Positions 17,043 through 26,095 of a stretch of 64,000 bases of DNA are shown here, piece after piece (position 1 is the stretch's first letter; the number at the start of each line of letters is the position of its first letter). The stretch is from BOKV01 sp041397525 (lineage in GTDB: Bacteria; Pseudomonadota; Alphaproteobacteria; Rhizobiales; Rhizobiaceae). The notes under the pieces are model-generated. The model ran no database searches. It was not told the DNA's origin and saw only the letters and a list, made by a program, of their open reading frames with translations. The stretch is taken from contig JAWKWL010000004.1 in NCBI GenBank assembly GCA_041397525.1, positions 186,001 through 250,000 on the forward strand. Reading direction: 5' to 3'. The position numbers and the translations under genes are program-made.

Positions 17043-17503
17043 GCGTTGCTTCCATCTGCGGGTTCAGCAGGCAACTTGCGCTTGGCGGCAGGCTTCTTGC
17101 GCGGCGCAGATGGCTCCTTGGCCGGTTCAGCCTTTTCAGCCACGACCGGTGCGGAAGCAGGCGTTTTTTCCGGTTTCGCAGTGGTTTCCGCTGCCGGTTT
17201 TGCGGCAGGTGCGTCTTCAAGCTCCTTGACGGACTTGTTAACATCCTTCTGGAAATCCAGCATCGACTTGCGGGCATCTTCGAGTGGCTGAAAGCTCTTC
17301 GAGCTCGCGATCTTCTTGACGTCGTCGAGTTCGGCTTCCTTCAATGCGTCGTCAAACTGCTTCTGGAAGTCGCCCGCCATGCGCCGCAGTTGCGAAACGG
17401 TCTTGCCGAATGTCCGCAACATTCCAGGCAGATCCTTGGGGCCCACCACGAGGATCGCCACCATGGCGATCACCACCAATTCTGTCCAGCCGACATCGAA
17501 CAC
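17039..17503 (-). CDS. tatB: TatB, twin-arginine translocase subunit
   Basis: The protein has 154 residues. The N-terminus MFDVGWTELVVIAMVAILVV is a single helix with the Glu at position 8 typical of TatB, then the GPKDLPGMLRTFG amphipathic helix. A long Ala/Pro/Lys-rich tail follows from about residue 95. Together with TatC it forms the receptor for folded substrates. It lies 74 bases after tatA and overlaps tatC. Confidence 0.95.
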   Translation of the reverse strand: MFDVGWTELVVIAMVAILVVGPKDLPGMLRTFGKTVSQLRRMAGDFQKQFDDALKEAELDDVKKIASSKSFQPLEDARKSMLDFQKDVNKSVKELEDAPAAKPAAETTAKPEKTPASAPVVAEKAEPAKEPSAPRKKPAAKRKLPAEPADGSNA

Positions 17504-17577
17504 TGAAGCGCTCCGTCAAGGAAAAGCGAAACCAAAACTGGCAGCACGGCCATTCAATGCCGGACTGCTGCTTCCAA

Positions 17578-17796
17578 TCAACTGGTTGTTGACTGGTCCT
17601 TGGTCGTGGAAACGGTTTCAGTGGCCTTCTGGTCGATGGTCTTGGCGGAGGCTGTATCTTCGTCCTTCAGGCCCTTCTTGAAGGAATTGATGCCCTTGGC
17701 GACATCGCCCATCAGTTCGGAAATCTTGCCGCGCCCAAACAACAGAACCACAACCACCGCGATTATAACGATCTGCCAGATACCAATCTGTCCCAT
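17578..17796 (-). CDS. tatA: TatA, twin-arginine translocase pore subunit
   Basis: The 72-residue protein has the membrane helix MGQIGIWQIVIIAVVVVLLF followed by the FGRGKISELMGDVAKGINSFKKG amphipathic segment (FG hinge at about residues 20-21). TatA oligomers form the transport path. A Ser/Thr-rich tail ends the protein. It is the first gene of tatA-tatB-tatC. Confidence 0.95.
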   Translation of the reverse strand: MGQIGIWQIVIIAVVVVLLFGRGKISELMGDVAKGINSFKKGLKDEDTASAKTIDQKATETVSTTKDQSTTS

Positions 17797-18102
17797 GTGA
17801 ATACTCCTGAAACCAGTGGATACCGGATTGCAGCTCTGCAGCGCCGGTTTTGGATTTGCCGCACATTAGCCCTTCTCGACGGGATATCGCAAGGGCCGCA
17901 GCCTCAAGACGCTCAAATGGGCTTTCGCGTGACAAAACGCAAGGAAAATCAGCGGGCATGCCGCTTCCGCTAACCGATCCTTTACCAATTCTTGTAATTC
18001 GATAAAGGCCTGCGTTCAATAAAACCGTTTGTAAAGACATGTCGGATTGAATGCCTAAAATGAAGTCCTACGACTGGATAACTTGCTGATTGGAAATCTC
18101 GA
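17797..18102. promoter_or_regulatory. Divergent intergenic region between tatA and the TadG-like gene
   Basis: A 306-base stretch between divergent genes. The 17804-17813 area contains the tatA ribosome binding site (AGGAGTATTCAC before its ATG on the minus strand). The right part is more AT-rich around 17965-18095 and should hold the promoter of the plus-strand gene. No open frame with a ribosome binding site was seen. Confidence 0.5.
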
Positions 18103-19572
18103 ATGCGTGCGACTGATTTCATCCATGACAGGTCCGGAAATTTCGCAATAACTTTTGCCTTCTGTGCATTCGCCATTTTTGGTGTTGCCGGTGCGTCCGT
18201 TGACTATTCACGAATGGCGCGTTCCCAGAGCACGTATCAGCAAGCTACGGATGCTGCAGCGCTGGAAACAGCAATCAAGTACCGGTCCAAGGAGTGGGGT
18301 GAAGCCAAAAAGGACGGTCGGGACATATTTGAAGTGACAATCAAGCACTTCAGCGATGCCAGATTCAAAAATTTGGAAATCACCCGCCAGGACGACGCGA
18401 TCACTGTAACAGCAACTGGTCTGTCCGAGAATTTTTTCCTGCCGTTGATGGGTTTCAAGAATTTTACTTTTGCCGCCACTTCAGTGGTGCGCGTTCCGGA
18501 TTTCCCCGTTGAAGTGGCGATGGCGCTGGATACCACCTTCTCGATGAGCGCCGGAGGCAAGATCCAGGGCCTCAAGAATGCTGCCAATCAGTTCGTCGAT
18601 GTACTTCTCAACGCCAATAACAAGGCTGATATCAAGATTTCAATTGTCCCGTTCGCGCAATATGTGAACGTGGGACGTTCATCGATGGGGCAGCCTTGGC
18701 TTGATGCCAAGGACGAAAAAATTGTGGTGCCTGAAAGTTGCCATACCACGAGAGACCTGCTTTCAAAGTCGGGTTGCAGTTCATCCACAACGAACCATCC
18801 TCGCCAATGGGTGAATGAATCCTGCTCTCCCGCCCAGTACAATGACGGCGTAATGGTCAGTGGACCATCCTGTACGCCTGGTCATTGGCAGGAAGCTTAC
18901 ACCACTACTAGCGAAACCTGCACCAACTACGAATATGGTCCGGCATATGAGGTCTGCACTCCAGAGAGCTCCTACTGGATCTACTGGAACGGCTGTGTTG
19001 GTTCGCGCAACTATCCGCTGAACCTGCAGGACAAGAATTTCAATGTCCGTGTGCCGGGCCCCAACGAACTGATTTGCCCCAGCGAGATTACTGATCTTAC
19101 TGACAAGAAAAACAAGTTGAAAGCGGCCATCAACAATCTTGTGCCCGTCGGCGACACCTATATTCCCGCAGGCATTGTCTGGGCTACGCGTACGTTGTCG
19201 AAACAAGCTCCATACACGGAGGCAAAGTCCGATGCGACGATGAAGGCTGATGGCGGAAAGCGGTTTCTCATCGTGATGACGGACGGAGTCAATGTCCGAT
19301 CCGCCGACGTTCCAAGCAGTCCGCTGCACACAGGAACGGACGCTGCGAAAACCGACACATGGACCAAGGAAGCCTGCAACAACGCCAAGGCGTCTGACAT
19401 TACTGTTTACACCGTCTCCTTCGGCACGGGTGTCAACAATGACACCAAGAACATGCTGAGATCATGTGCGTCAAAACCGGAATTCTATTTTGATGCAGAA
19501 ACCAACAACGGGCTCTCATCCGCATTCTCGGCAATCGCCGACTCGATCCTGACCGTATATTTGTCATTCTGA
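18103..19572 (+). CDS. TadG-like pilus/adhesion protein with von Willebrand A domain
   Basis: The 489-residue protein has the TadE/TadG N-terminus: RSGNFAITFAFCAFAIFGVAG, a hydrophobic segment after a short basic head, then YQQATDAAALE. A von Willebrand A domain follows from about residue 138, with DTTFSMS in place of the usual DxSxSM metal site, and a second half including RFLIVMTDGVN. Between them, about residues 200-320, lies a Cys-rich insertion with around ten cysteines, probably disulfide-bonded outside the membrane. Proteins of this type act with Flp/tight-adherence pili, but no other tad genes are nearby. It is inserted between tatA and scpB. Confidence 0.82.
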   Translation: MRATDFIHDRSGNFAITFAFCAFAIFGVAGASVDYSRMARSQSTYQQATDAAALETAIKYRSKEWGEAKKDGRDIFEVTIKHFSDARFKNLEITRQDDAITVTATGLSENFFLPLMGFKNFTFAATSVVRVPDFPVEVAMALDTTFSMSAGGKIQGLKNAANQFVDVLLNANNKADIKISIVPFAQYVNVGRSSMGQPWLDAKDEKIVVPESCHTTRDLLSKSGCSSSTTNHPRQWVNESCSPAQYNDGVMVSGPSCTPGHWQEAYTTTSETCTNYEYGPAYEVCTPESSYWIYWNGCVGSRNYPLNLQDKNFNVRVPGPNELICPSEITDLTDKKNKLKAAINNLVPVGDTYIPAGIVWATRTLSKQAPYTEAKSDATMKADGGKRFLIVMTDGVNVRSADVPSSPLHTGTDAAKTDTWTKEACNNAKASDITVYTVSFGTGVNNDTKNMLRSCASKPEFYFDAETNNGLSSAFSAIADSILTVYLSF

Positions 19573-19596
19573 CAAAGCGGAACGGCAAAGGCAGGT

Positions 19597-20754
19597 TCAG
19601 TCACGCAGAAATACCAATACATCTGCCGGACTGACCGAGACCTCGACATCACGAGTTTCTGCTGCGAGCGTGCCCGCGGGAATGCGGGCGCGGACCGGTT
19701 CATCGCTGCCCTCGATGAAAATCTCCAGCAACTCAGCAATACCGATATAGCGGCGGCGGGCGACACGGCCTCTCTTGCCGGTTGATTTGGCGTTCCATTG
19801 CAGGACCCTCACATCCTGATGGCGGATGCAGCAAGCGAGCCTTGTACCGTCTTCGAACCTGGTTCCAGGCACAACGCCGAAAGCAGTATCGCAAGCGCCG
19901 CCGAATGCCTTGCCGTTGAATACATTCAATTCAGAGAAAAAGCGGGCGGCGAAAAGGCTCGCCGGTTTCAGATAGAGTTCCTCCCCGGCGCCGTACTGGA
20001 CGAGGCGTCCGTCACGCATCAAGGCGATGTGATCGCCTACGCGCAAAGCCTCTTCCGGATCATGGGTCACGACAATCGCCGTGGAGCGGGTATCGCGCAG
20101 CAGGCCTATCGTTCCTTCGCGCACGCTGTCGCGCAACCTGGCATCAAGCCCGGAGAAAGGCTCATCCATCAGCAGGATACCCGGTCGCGGTGCAAGTGCC
20201 CTTGCGAGCGCAACGCGCTGTTGCTCACCGCCGGACAACTGGTGCGGATAAGACCTGGCAAGTGCTTCGACGCCAACACGAGAAAGCATGTGCCGCGCCT
20301 GTTCATTCGCAATGCCTGATTCGATGCCGGAAAGTCCGAAAAGCACATTCTCGAGAATGGTAAGATGGGGGAACAGCGCAAAATCCTGGAAAACGAGCCC
20401 GACACCGCGCTTTTCAGGCGGAACGAAAACGCCCTCGCCTGCCACTATCCGGTGATCAATCCAGACCCTGCCGGAGGCTGGTTGCTCGAGACCTGCGGCC
20501 ATGCGCAGCAAAGTTGACTTGCCAGACCCGGACGGACCGAGCAGGCAAAGCACTTCACCGGGTTCGACCCGGATCGTGACATCATCCAGGACCGGATTGG
20601 TGCCATACGAGTGCGAGACGCGGTCGAACAGCATGCCCGACGCAATGGCGACGCCAGCAGTGTTGCGCGGCCCCCAAGTGCCTGGCGACGTCTCGCCCAG
20701 GGAACCGGTGCGGGGTGCGGCGCGTCTTTCGCTGCTGTCACGCTTGCTGTTCAT
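19597..20754 (-). CDS. Orphan ABC transporter ATP-binding protein
   Basis: The 385-residue ATPase resembles the iron(III)/spermidine/putrescine importer type (FbpC/PotA). Walker A is GPSGSGKST, the signature is LSGGEQQRVALARAL, Walker B is GILLMDEPFSGLD, and the switch His lies in VVTHDPEEAL. A TOBE-like C-terminal domain fills the last 110 residues. The first 40 residues are unlike the family; the ATG at 20634 (MLFDRVSHSYG) is a serious alternative start. No permease or binding-protein gene adjoins it, so the substrate cannot be read from context. Confidence 0.85.
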   Translation of the reverse strand: MNSKRDSSERRAAPRTGSLGETSPGTWGPRNTAGVAIASGMLFDRVSHSYGTNPVLDDVTIRVEPGEVLCLLGPSGSGKSTLLRMAAGLEQPASGRVWIDHRIVAGEGVFVPPEKRGVGLVFQDFALFPHLTILENVLFGLSGIESGIANEQARHMLSRVGVEALARSYPHQLSGGEQQRVALARALAPRPGILLMDEPFSGLDARLRDSVREGTIGLLRDTRSTAIVVTHDPEEALRVGDHIALMRDGRLVQYGAGEELYLKPASLFAARFFSELNVFNGKAFGGACDTAFGVVPGTRFEDGTRLACCIRHQDVRVLQWNAKSTGKRGRVARRRYIGIAELLEIFIEGSDEPVRARIPAGTLAAETRDVEVSVSPADVLVFLRD

Positions 20755-20816
20755 GGCGGGCTGTTTAGAGTTTCACACGGCCATTGGCAATGCGTGCCGA
20801 CATCTGCGATCCAAGC

Positions 20817-21602
20817 CTATTCCTCGTCACCGTCACCGCCACCGGGTGCAAGCAGGCCAAGCTCTTCAAGGTCTTGTGGTGTCAATGGATCCTCGTCCTC
20901 GAAGACATCATCACTGCCTGCGGGCGTTGGAATCCGAAAATTCGACGGCAATTGTGATTGCAGCAGACCAGCGCCACGCAACTCGTCCATCCCGGGCAAG
21001 TCCCGGATTTCCTCAAGCCCGAAATGGTCGAGAAAGGCGTCCGTGGTGCCGTAGGTTACCGGGCGTCCGGGCGTACGGCGGCGACCGCGCATACGTACCC
21101 AACCCGCTTCCATAAGCACATCTAGCGTGCCCTTGGAGGTGGCAACTCCGCGGATTTCCTCGATCTCCGCGCGTGTTACGGGTTGGTGATAGCCGATGAT
21201 CGCCAACACTTCGAGGGCCGCACGCGTCAGCTTCCGAGGTTCGATTGCCTCCTTTTGCAACAGGAAACCAAGATCGTCTGCGGTGCGAAACGCCCAGTTT
21301 GCACCGATACGAACCAGATTGACGCCGCGAGAGGAATAAGCTGCACGCAATTCTTCGAGCAGGGATTCTAGCAAGATGCCGTCCGGCAGGCGCTGTGCCA
21401 GTACCTTTTCGGGCACAGGCTCGCTTGAGGCAAACAGGATGGCTTCCATCATCCTCAAATGCTCTTGCCTGTCGGTTTCGCTCACTGCCTTGCCACCATG
21501 TTCAACGCCCAGGTCAGCCTCGGGCCCCTGCCCTTCGGCCATATTGGTCCCGCCGCCCGATTGTGGAAAGGGCAAAATCCGCGCCTTGCCTGGTTCTGAC
21601 AT
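20817..21602 (-). CDS. scpB: ScpB, segregation and condensation protein
   Basis: The 261-residue winged-helix protein binds ScpA in the SMC condensin complex. The core begins near residue 45 (EHLRMMEAILFASSEPV) and includes LTRAALEVLAIIGYHQPVTRAEIE and GTLDVLMEAGWVR. The C-terminus is acidic and Gly-rich. The start at 21602 has GAGGATT upstream and lies three bases after the scpA stop, so the pair is co-translated. Confidence 0.95.
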   Translation of the reverse strand: MSEPGKARILPFPQSGGGTNMAEGQGPEADLGVEHGGKAVSETDRQEHLRMMEAILFASSEPVPEKVLAQRLPDGILLESLLEELRAAYSSRGVNLVRIGANWAFRTADDLGFLLQKEAIEPRKLTRAALEVLAIIGYHQPVTRAEIEEIRGVATSKGTLDVLMEAGWVRMRGRRRTPGRPVTYGTTDAFLDHFGLEEIRDLPGMDELRGAGLLQSQLPSNFRIPTPAGSDDVFEDEDPLTPQDLEELGLLAPGGGDGDEE

Positions 21603-21605
21603 TGA

Positions 21606-22508
21606 TCAATCCTCGTTTCTTGCAATGGTGCCGCCAACCGAAACACCACTGCCTTTGCCTTCGAGCCTGCCGCCACGCAGGTAAATCGGCGCATATGCGG
21701 TTTCCTGGCGCATTGAAAGATGGCCCTCGCGAACCATTTCAAGGCTCGCGGCAAATGCGCTCGCCAGCGCAGTCACGCGCATTTTCGGGTCTGGCAGATA
21801 CTGGAAGAGGAAACTGTCGAGCGGGGTCCAGTCGCGCAACTCCCCAACCAGCCGCGTGAGAATGTCACGGGCGTCCTTCAAGGACCAAACCTGACGGCGG
21901 GCAATCGTAACCTGCGAAACGATCTTGCGCTGCCTTAGCGCTGCATAGGCTGTCAGCAGGTCATAGAGCGTTGCAGTGAATTCCTGCCGTTTTTCCACGT
22001 TCAGCTGTTCAGGCATGCCGCGCGCAAAGAAATCGCGGCCAAGCCTGTTGCGGTTGACCAGACGCGTTCCGGCATCGCGCATTGCCTCAAGGCGTTGCAG
22101 GCGAAAGGCAAGTATGGCGGCCATTTCCTCGCCGCTTGGCTCGTCCGAGCCGGTCTCAGGTTCGGGCAGCAACAGCCGTGACTTGAGATAGGCAAGCCAG
22201 GCGGCCATGACGAGATAGTCCGCGGCAAGTTCAATGCGGAGTTTGCGGACTTCCTCGATAAAGGCCAGATATTGCTCGGCGAGTGCCAGGATCGAGATGC
22301 GATGCAGGTCCACCTTCTGGCGGCGGGCAAGTTCCAGAAGCAGATCAAGCGGGCCTTCGAAACCGTCAACGTCAACATTGAGCGACGGGTCGCTGCTGGT
22401 GCGGTCCGAACCATCCCAAGGCAATTCGGGCTGTGGATAGGCGCGCACAGCCTCGGCCAGCCTTGCGCCCGGTCCCTTGCCGTTGTTGTTAGACGATGTC
22501 GTGTTCAC
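21606..22508 (-). CDS. scpA: ScpA, segregation and condensation protein
   Basis: The kleisin subunit of the SMC complex. The conserved region begins FEGPLDLLLELARRQKVDL and continues QYLAFIEEVRKLRIELAADY. No ATG fits between nagZ and this core. The GTG at 22508 gives 300 residues and starts 82 bases after the nagZ stop; the ribosome binding site there is weak, so the start is uncertain. The C-terminal winged-helix region includes VTALASAFAASLEMVREGHL. The nagZ-scpA-scpB order is a common alphaproteobacterial arrangement. Confidence 0.93.
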   Translation of the reverse strand: MNTTSSNNNGKGPGARLAEAVRAYPQPELPWDGSDRTSSDPSLNVDVDGFEGPLDLLLELARRQKVDLHRISILALAEQYLAFIEEVRKLRIELAADYLVMAAWLAYLKSRLLLPEPETGSDEPSGEEMAAILAFRLQRLEAMRDAGTRLVNRNRLGRDFFARGMPEQLNVEKRQEFTATLYDLLTAYAALRQRKIVSQVTIARRQVWSLKDARDILTRLVGELRDWTPLDSFLFQYLPDPKMRVTALASAFAASLEMVREGHLSMRQETAYAPIYLRGGRLEGKGSGVSVGGTIARNED

Positions 22509-22590
22509 GACCAGACATTTCCCGTTGCAGGCCTGTCGCAGGCCCTTTTCAAAACAAGTTATGCGCCGGGAACGGGCCGGTTTCGGCGGA

Positions 22591-23613
22591 TCAGGCCATC
22601 GCCGGGCTGCAGAGTTGTGCGAATTCGGCGCGAAGTGCCGCCTCATCCACATCTTGCGCGACCCCGGCAATCCGCTCCAATGCCTTCTCGGCCCTGTAGA
22701 GCGGCTTTCCAGCCAGTTGCGGACAGTTGGCCGCAATCTCCCGCATCTCGTTCATGACGCCGTTGCAATGAAGCACGACATCGCACCCGGCGGCAAAGCT
22801 TGATTGCGTTCTGTGCGAGAAATCCCCAGAAAGCGCCTGCATGGACAAGTCATCGCTCATCAACAAGCCTTCGAAACCGAGCCATCCACGAATGACCTCA
22901 CCAATCATGCGCAGCGAAGTGGTGGCGGGATGGTCCGGATCGAAGCCCGAATAGACCACATGCGCGGTCATGGCGAGAGGCATGTCGGCGAGTTGCATGA
23001 AGGGATAGAAATCCGTGCAGCCCAGAATGGCTGGATGGGAATCAACCACCGGCAATTCCTTGTGGCTGTCTGCAAAGGCACGACCATGACCTGGAATATG
23101 CTTGATGACCGGCAGGACGCCGCCTGCCAGTAGACCGTCACAAGCTGCACGACCCATCTGCGAAACTTCAAACGGATGAAACGAATAAGCTCGGTCGCCG
23201 ATCACGTCATGTGCGCCCTCGATTGGCGTATCGAGAACCGGCAGGCAATCGACATTGATACCAAGATTGGCGATGTCGGAGGCAATCAAACGGGATTGCA
23301 GCCAGGCCGCGCGCAGTCCTGCTTCGACATTGCGGCGGTAAATGTCACCCAAAAAACGCCCTGTTGGATAGGCTGGCCAGTTTGGTGGGCGCAAACGCGC
23401 GACCCGGCCGCCTTCCTGATCGATCAGGACCGGTGCATCCGCCCGACCGGTACAAGCGCGCAGTTCATCGACCAGCGCCCTTACCTGCGCCGGGTTGGAA
23501 ACATTTCGCGCAAACAGGATGAAACCCCAGGGGTTTTCAGCCCTGAAGAACGCCTTTTCCTCGGCGGAAAGTGACAGACCGGAGCATCCGGCGATGAACG
23601 AACTGATTCCCAT
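22591..23613 (-). CDS. nagZ: NagZ, beta-N-acetylglucosaminidase
   Basis: The 340-residue glycoside hydrolase family 3 enzyme of cell-wall recycling removes GlcNAc from muropeptides in the cytoplasm. Signatures are VLIDQEGGRVARLR near 61, KHIPGHGRAFADSHKELP with the catalytic His loop near 170, and LMSDDLSMQAL, whose first Asp is the nucleophile. Length matches single-domain NagZ. It follows the SPOR protein gene on the same strand. Confidence 0.95.
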   Translation of the reverse strand: MGISSFIAGCSGLSLSAEEKAFFRAENPWGFILFARNVSNPAQVRALVDELRACTGRADAPVLIDQEGGRVARLRPPNWPAYPTGRFLGDIYRRNVEAGLRAAWLQSRLIASDIANLGINVDCLPVLDTPIEGAHDVIGDRAYSFHPFEVSQMGRAACDGLLAGGVLPVIKHIPGHGRAFADSHKELPVVDSHPAILGCTDFYPFMQLADMPLAMTAHVVYSGFDPDHPATTSLRMIGEVIRGWLGFEGLLMSDDLSMQALSGDFSHRTQSSFAAGCDVVLHCNGVMNEMREIAANCPQLAGKPLYRAEKALERIAGVAQDVDEAALRAEFAQLCSPAMA

Positions 23614-23669
23614 GCACCGCTTTTACCAGCCGGCACGGGATCACGCCAAATGCAAAAATTTTTCTGGTC

Positions 23670-25985
23670 CTAGCGCGTAACGAAGCAGCTACCACCGGCT
23701 GCCTTGAGTTTCTCGCAAAGATTGACGGCCTCTTCCTTGGATTCAGCCTGCATGCGCACCCGGAAGAATACGCCTTTGCCTTCGATTTCCGCACGCTGGA
23801 CGGCCATCTGGCGGCCGTCGAGGATGTTGGGGAATTTGCGTTTCAGGTTCGAATAAGCCGAGTTTGCTTCTTCTGCCGATCTCTGCGAGGCGACCTGTAC
23901 GGCCCATTCACTGCGCTGCACTGAAGCTGTCTGGGTGTTTTCAGCGGCAGGTTGCACCGCTGGTGCAATCTTGATCGGCTCATCACTGTCGATCTTCGGC
24001 TTGGCAGTTGCAACCCGGGTTCCAGGCGACTTGGCAGCCGAGCGTGTCGTTGCCTGGGCAACTTCCTTGACCACAGGTTGCGCGGAGGCAACAGCGGTCT
24101 GATCGGCCGGGCTCCGGGTTGCAGGAGCAAGGGCTGAGGTCTCCACCGGACCATCTATGGGTGCCAGCGCCAATTCCGAAGTAGCACCATCGGTCGTCTG
24201 CGGTGTCTCGGAAGGCGCGATCACGGTGCCGTCCGGAAGGACAGCCATGGTACGAACCTTGCGAGGTTCAAGCGCTGCTGCAACCGGTGCAAGCGCTGTT
24301 TCATCTGCCTGCGGTGTCAGCCGTGCGTCTGCCTTTGCTTCAAGGTTTGATGCGTCTTGCACTGTTTCAGGTTCGCTCACGATTTCAACGGGAGCCTCTG
24401 TACCTGAAACGAGTTTCTCCTGCGTGGTATCGCCAGCGAAATTGCCTGTGACGCGCTCATAGGCTGCCTTGTCCTGGTTGGCAACTTCGGCGCCGCCGGG
24501 ATCGGACGGCTTCACCTTGACGGGGTCAGTATCGGCCTTGATCACTACCGGTTCACCTGTTGGTGCACCCCCGCTGAAATAGCCATAGCTGACTGCGCCA
24601 AGACCCAGCACCAGTGCGCCGAAAAGGGCAAACCCCGCAAATCTGAAACCGTTCGAGCGACTGCGCACTGCAAGCGGCATTTCCGGTTCATCAAGTTCGG
24701 GATCGTAATAGTTGTTATCGTCAACGGCATCCTCAGCCATGGCCGTGTCATCGAGTTTTTCGTGGGCAACGGCCGCATTGGCATTGCGCCGTGATCCAAA
24801 ACCCGAGGCAATGCGCTTCCATACCGGTGCCTTGGCTTGCCTGGCCGGCACTTCGTCGGACAGGTTCAATTCGTCTTCGAAAACTGCAGCGAATTCGTCT
24901 TCGAGATCTGGCAAGCCCGCTTCTTCGGGCTCAAATGGCCTGGCAACCTTTTGCTGTACAGGTGCAACCGGTGTCTGCCTTGGCTGCGGTGCAAAGCCTT
25001 GACGAACAGGGGCAGCGGGCGGAACCGGCGCTGTCTGGGCAAAGCTTGTATCGGCGAATTCTTCGGCAAATGCGGAATCGAAATCAAAGGCATCGCCATC
25101 CTGTGCGGCTGGAACAGCTGCAGGAGGCACTTCTTCAGCAATCGCACCAAAATCCTGGTCTGTATCAGAGTAATCCCGCTCCCCCAGCAGACGGCTGGCA
25201 AAATCATCCAGCTCGGTCATTGGCGCCGATGGTTCAGGCTGGGAATAATTGTCTTCCGGTGCTGCCTTGTCTGAAAATATTTCAGCGAATTCGGTTTCGA
25301 GATCGCCGCCCGGATCATTGTCGTAGTGCGGCTCGGAAACCGCCTGCTCGCGATGTGGCGCAGGATTTGCAGAAATCGGCGTTGCACGGGTCCACGCCTT
25401 GGTGGGCTGTGCCATTGCGGTCTGTCGGTGAACCGGAACCTGACCAACATGGTGAACAGTTGGCTGCATTGGGGGCTGAGCTGGCGCAGTGTTGTCAGTA
25501 AAGCCGAGTTCGGCCATCAACTGATCTTCAAGCGAGAGATCAGGCAGAACATCCGGCTCTGACGCGGCCTCATGGCCCACATTTTCGTCGGCAGGAGATT
25601 GCGCTTCAAGTTCGGCCAGCATGTCACTGACGTTGGTGGAATGATCATGCTGGTCAACAGCGCCACCCAATTCACGCATCAATTCCGATTCAAGATCGAA
25701 TCCGGCATCGTCACTCAGCCCGTAAGTTGCAGAATGGGCTTGCGCAGAGGCAGGCATCACTTCCTGGTCAACGGGTTCGGCATGATTGTAACCCTGTGGA
25801 GTTACATCTTCTTCATCCGGCCATATTGCAGGCGCCGGTTCCGGATGCGTCACTTTGGCGGCAAGTGGTTGATGTGCTGGCCGGGAAGATTGGCCTGACA
25901 CGATGCGCGCCAATTCTGCCAGCGGATCATCATCTTCCATCATGTCCGATGAATAACTGCGGGCCAGACTGTTTTGTTCGGTCAT
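23670..25985 (-). CDS. SPOR domain membrane protein
   Basis: The 771-residue protein has a long acidic, Ala/Pro/Gln-rich cytoplasmic region (about 1-440), one membrane helix at about 448-468 (FAGFALFGALVLGLGAVSYG), a periplasmic Ala/Thr/Pro-rich linker, and a C-terminal SPOR domain at about 690-771 (EWAVQVASQRSAEEANSAY). SPOR domains bind septal peptidoglycan lacking stem peptides, so the protein probably works in cell division or wall remodelling. The position between nagZ and argS is typical for this order. Low-complexity stretches make only the ends easy to align. Confidence 0.92.
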   Translation of the reverse strand: MTEQNSLARSYSSDMMEDDDPLAELARIVSGQSSRPAHQPLAAKVTHPEPAPAIWPDEEDVTPQGYNHAEPVDQEVMPASAQAHSATYGLSDDAGFDLESELMRELGGAVDQHDHSTNVSDMLAELEAQSPADENVGHEAASEPDVLPDLSLEDQLMAELGFTDNTAPAQPPMQPTVHHVGQVPVHRQTAMAQPTKAWTRATPISANPAPHREQAVSEPHYDNDPGGDLETEFAEIFSDKAAPEDNYSQPEPSAPMTELDDFASRLLGERDYSDTDQDFGAIAEEVPPAAVPAAQDGDAFDFDSAFAEEFADTSFAQTAPVPPAAPVRQGFAPQPRQTPVAPVQQKVARPFEPEEAGLPDLEDEFAAVFEDELNLSDEVPARQAKAPVWKRIASGFGSRRNANAAVAHEKLDDTAMAEDAVDDNNYYDPELDEPEMPLAVRSRSNGFRFAGFALFGALVLGLGAVSYGYFSGGAPTGEPVVIKADTDPVKVKPSDPGGAEVANQDKAAYERVTGNFAGDTTQEKLVSGTEAPVEIVSEPETVQDASNLEAKADARLTPQADETALAPVAAALEPRKVRTMAVLPDGTVIAPSETPQTTDGATSELALAPIDGPVETSALAPATRSPADQTAVASAQPVVKEVAQATTRSAAKSPGTRVATAKPKIDSDEPIKIAPAVQPAAENTQTASVQRSEWAVQVASQRSAEEANSAYSNLKRKFPNILDGRQMAVQRAEIEGKGVFFRVRMQAESKEEAVNLCEKLKAAGGSCFVTR

Positions 25986-26095
25986 TACGCTCTACCCGTC
26001 CTACCTTCGATACGCCCCTCAGGCAGTTTCCACCCGAGACTTGCCCGGGACCTTGAATGCCAATTGCGTGCAAAATCGGACAGGAATTTGACCTG

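Noticed and set aside
19560..19576. TTTGTCA-TTC-TGACAAA inverted repeat at the TadG-like stop as terminator
   Set aside because: The stem is AT-rich and short, the loop overlaps the stop codon and no T-run follows.
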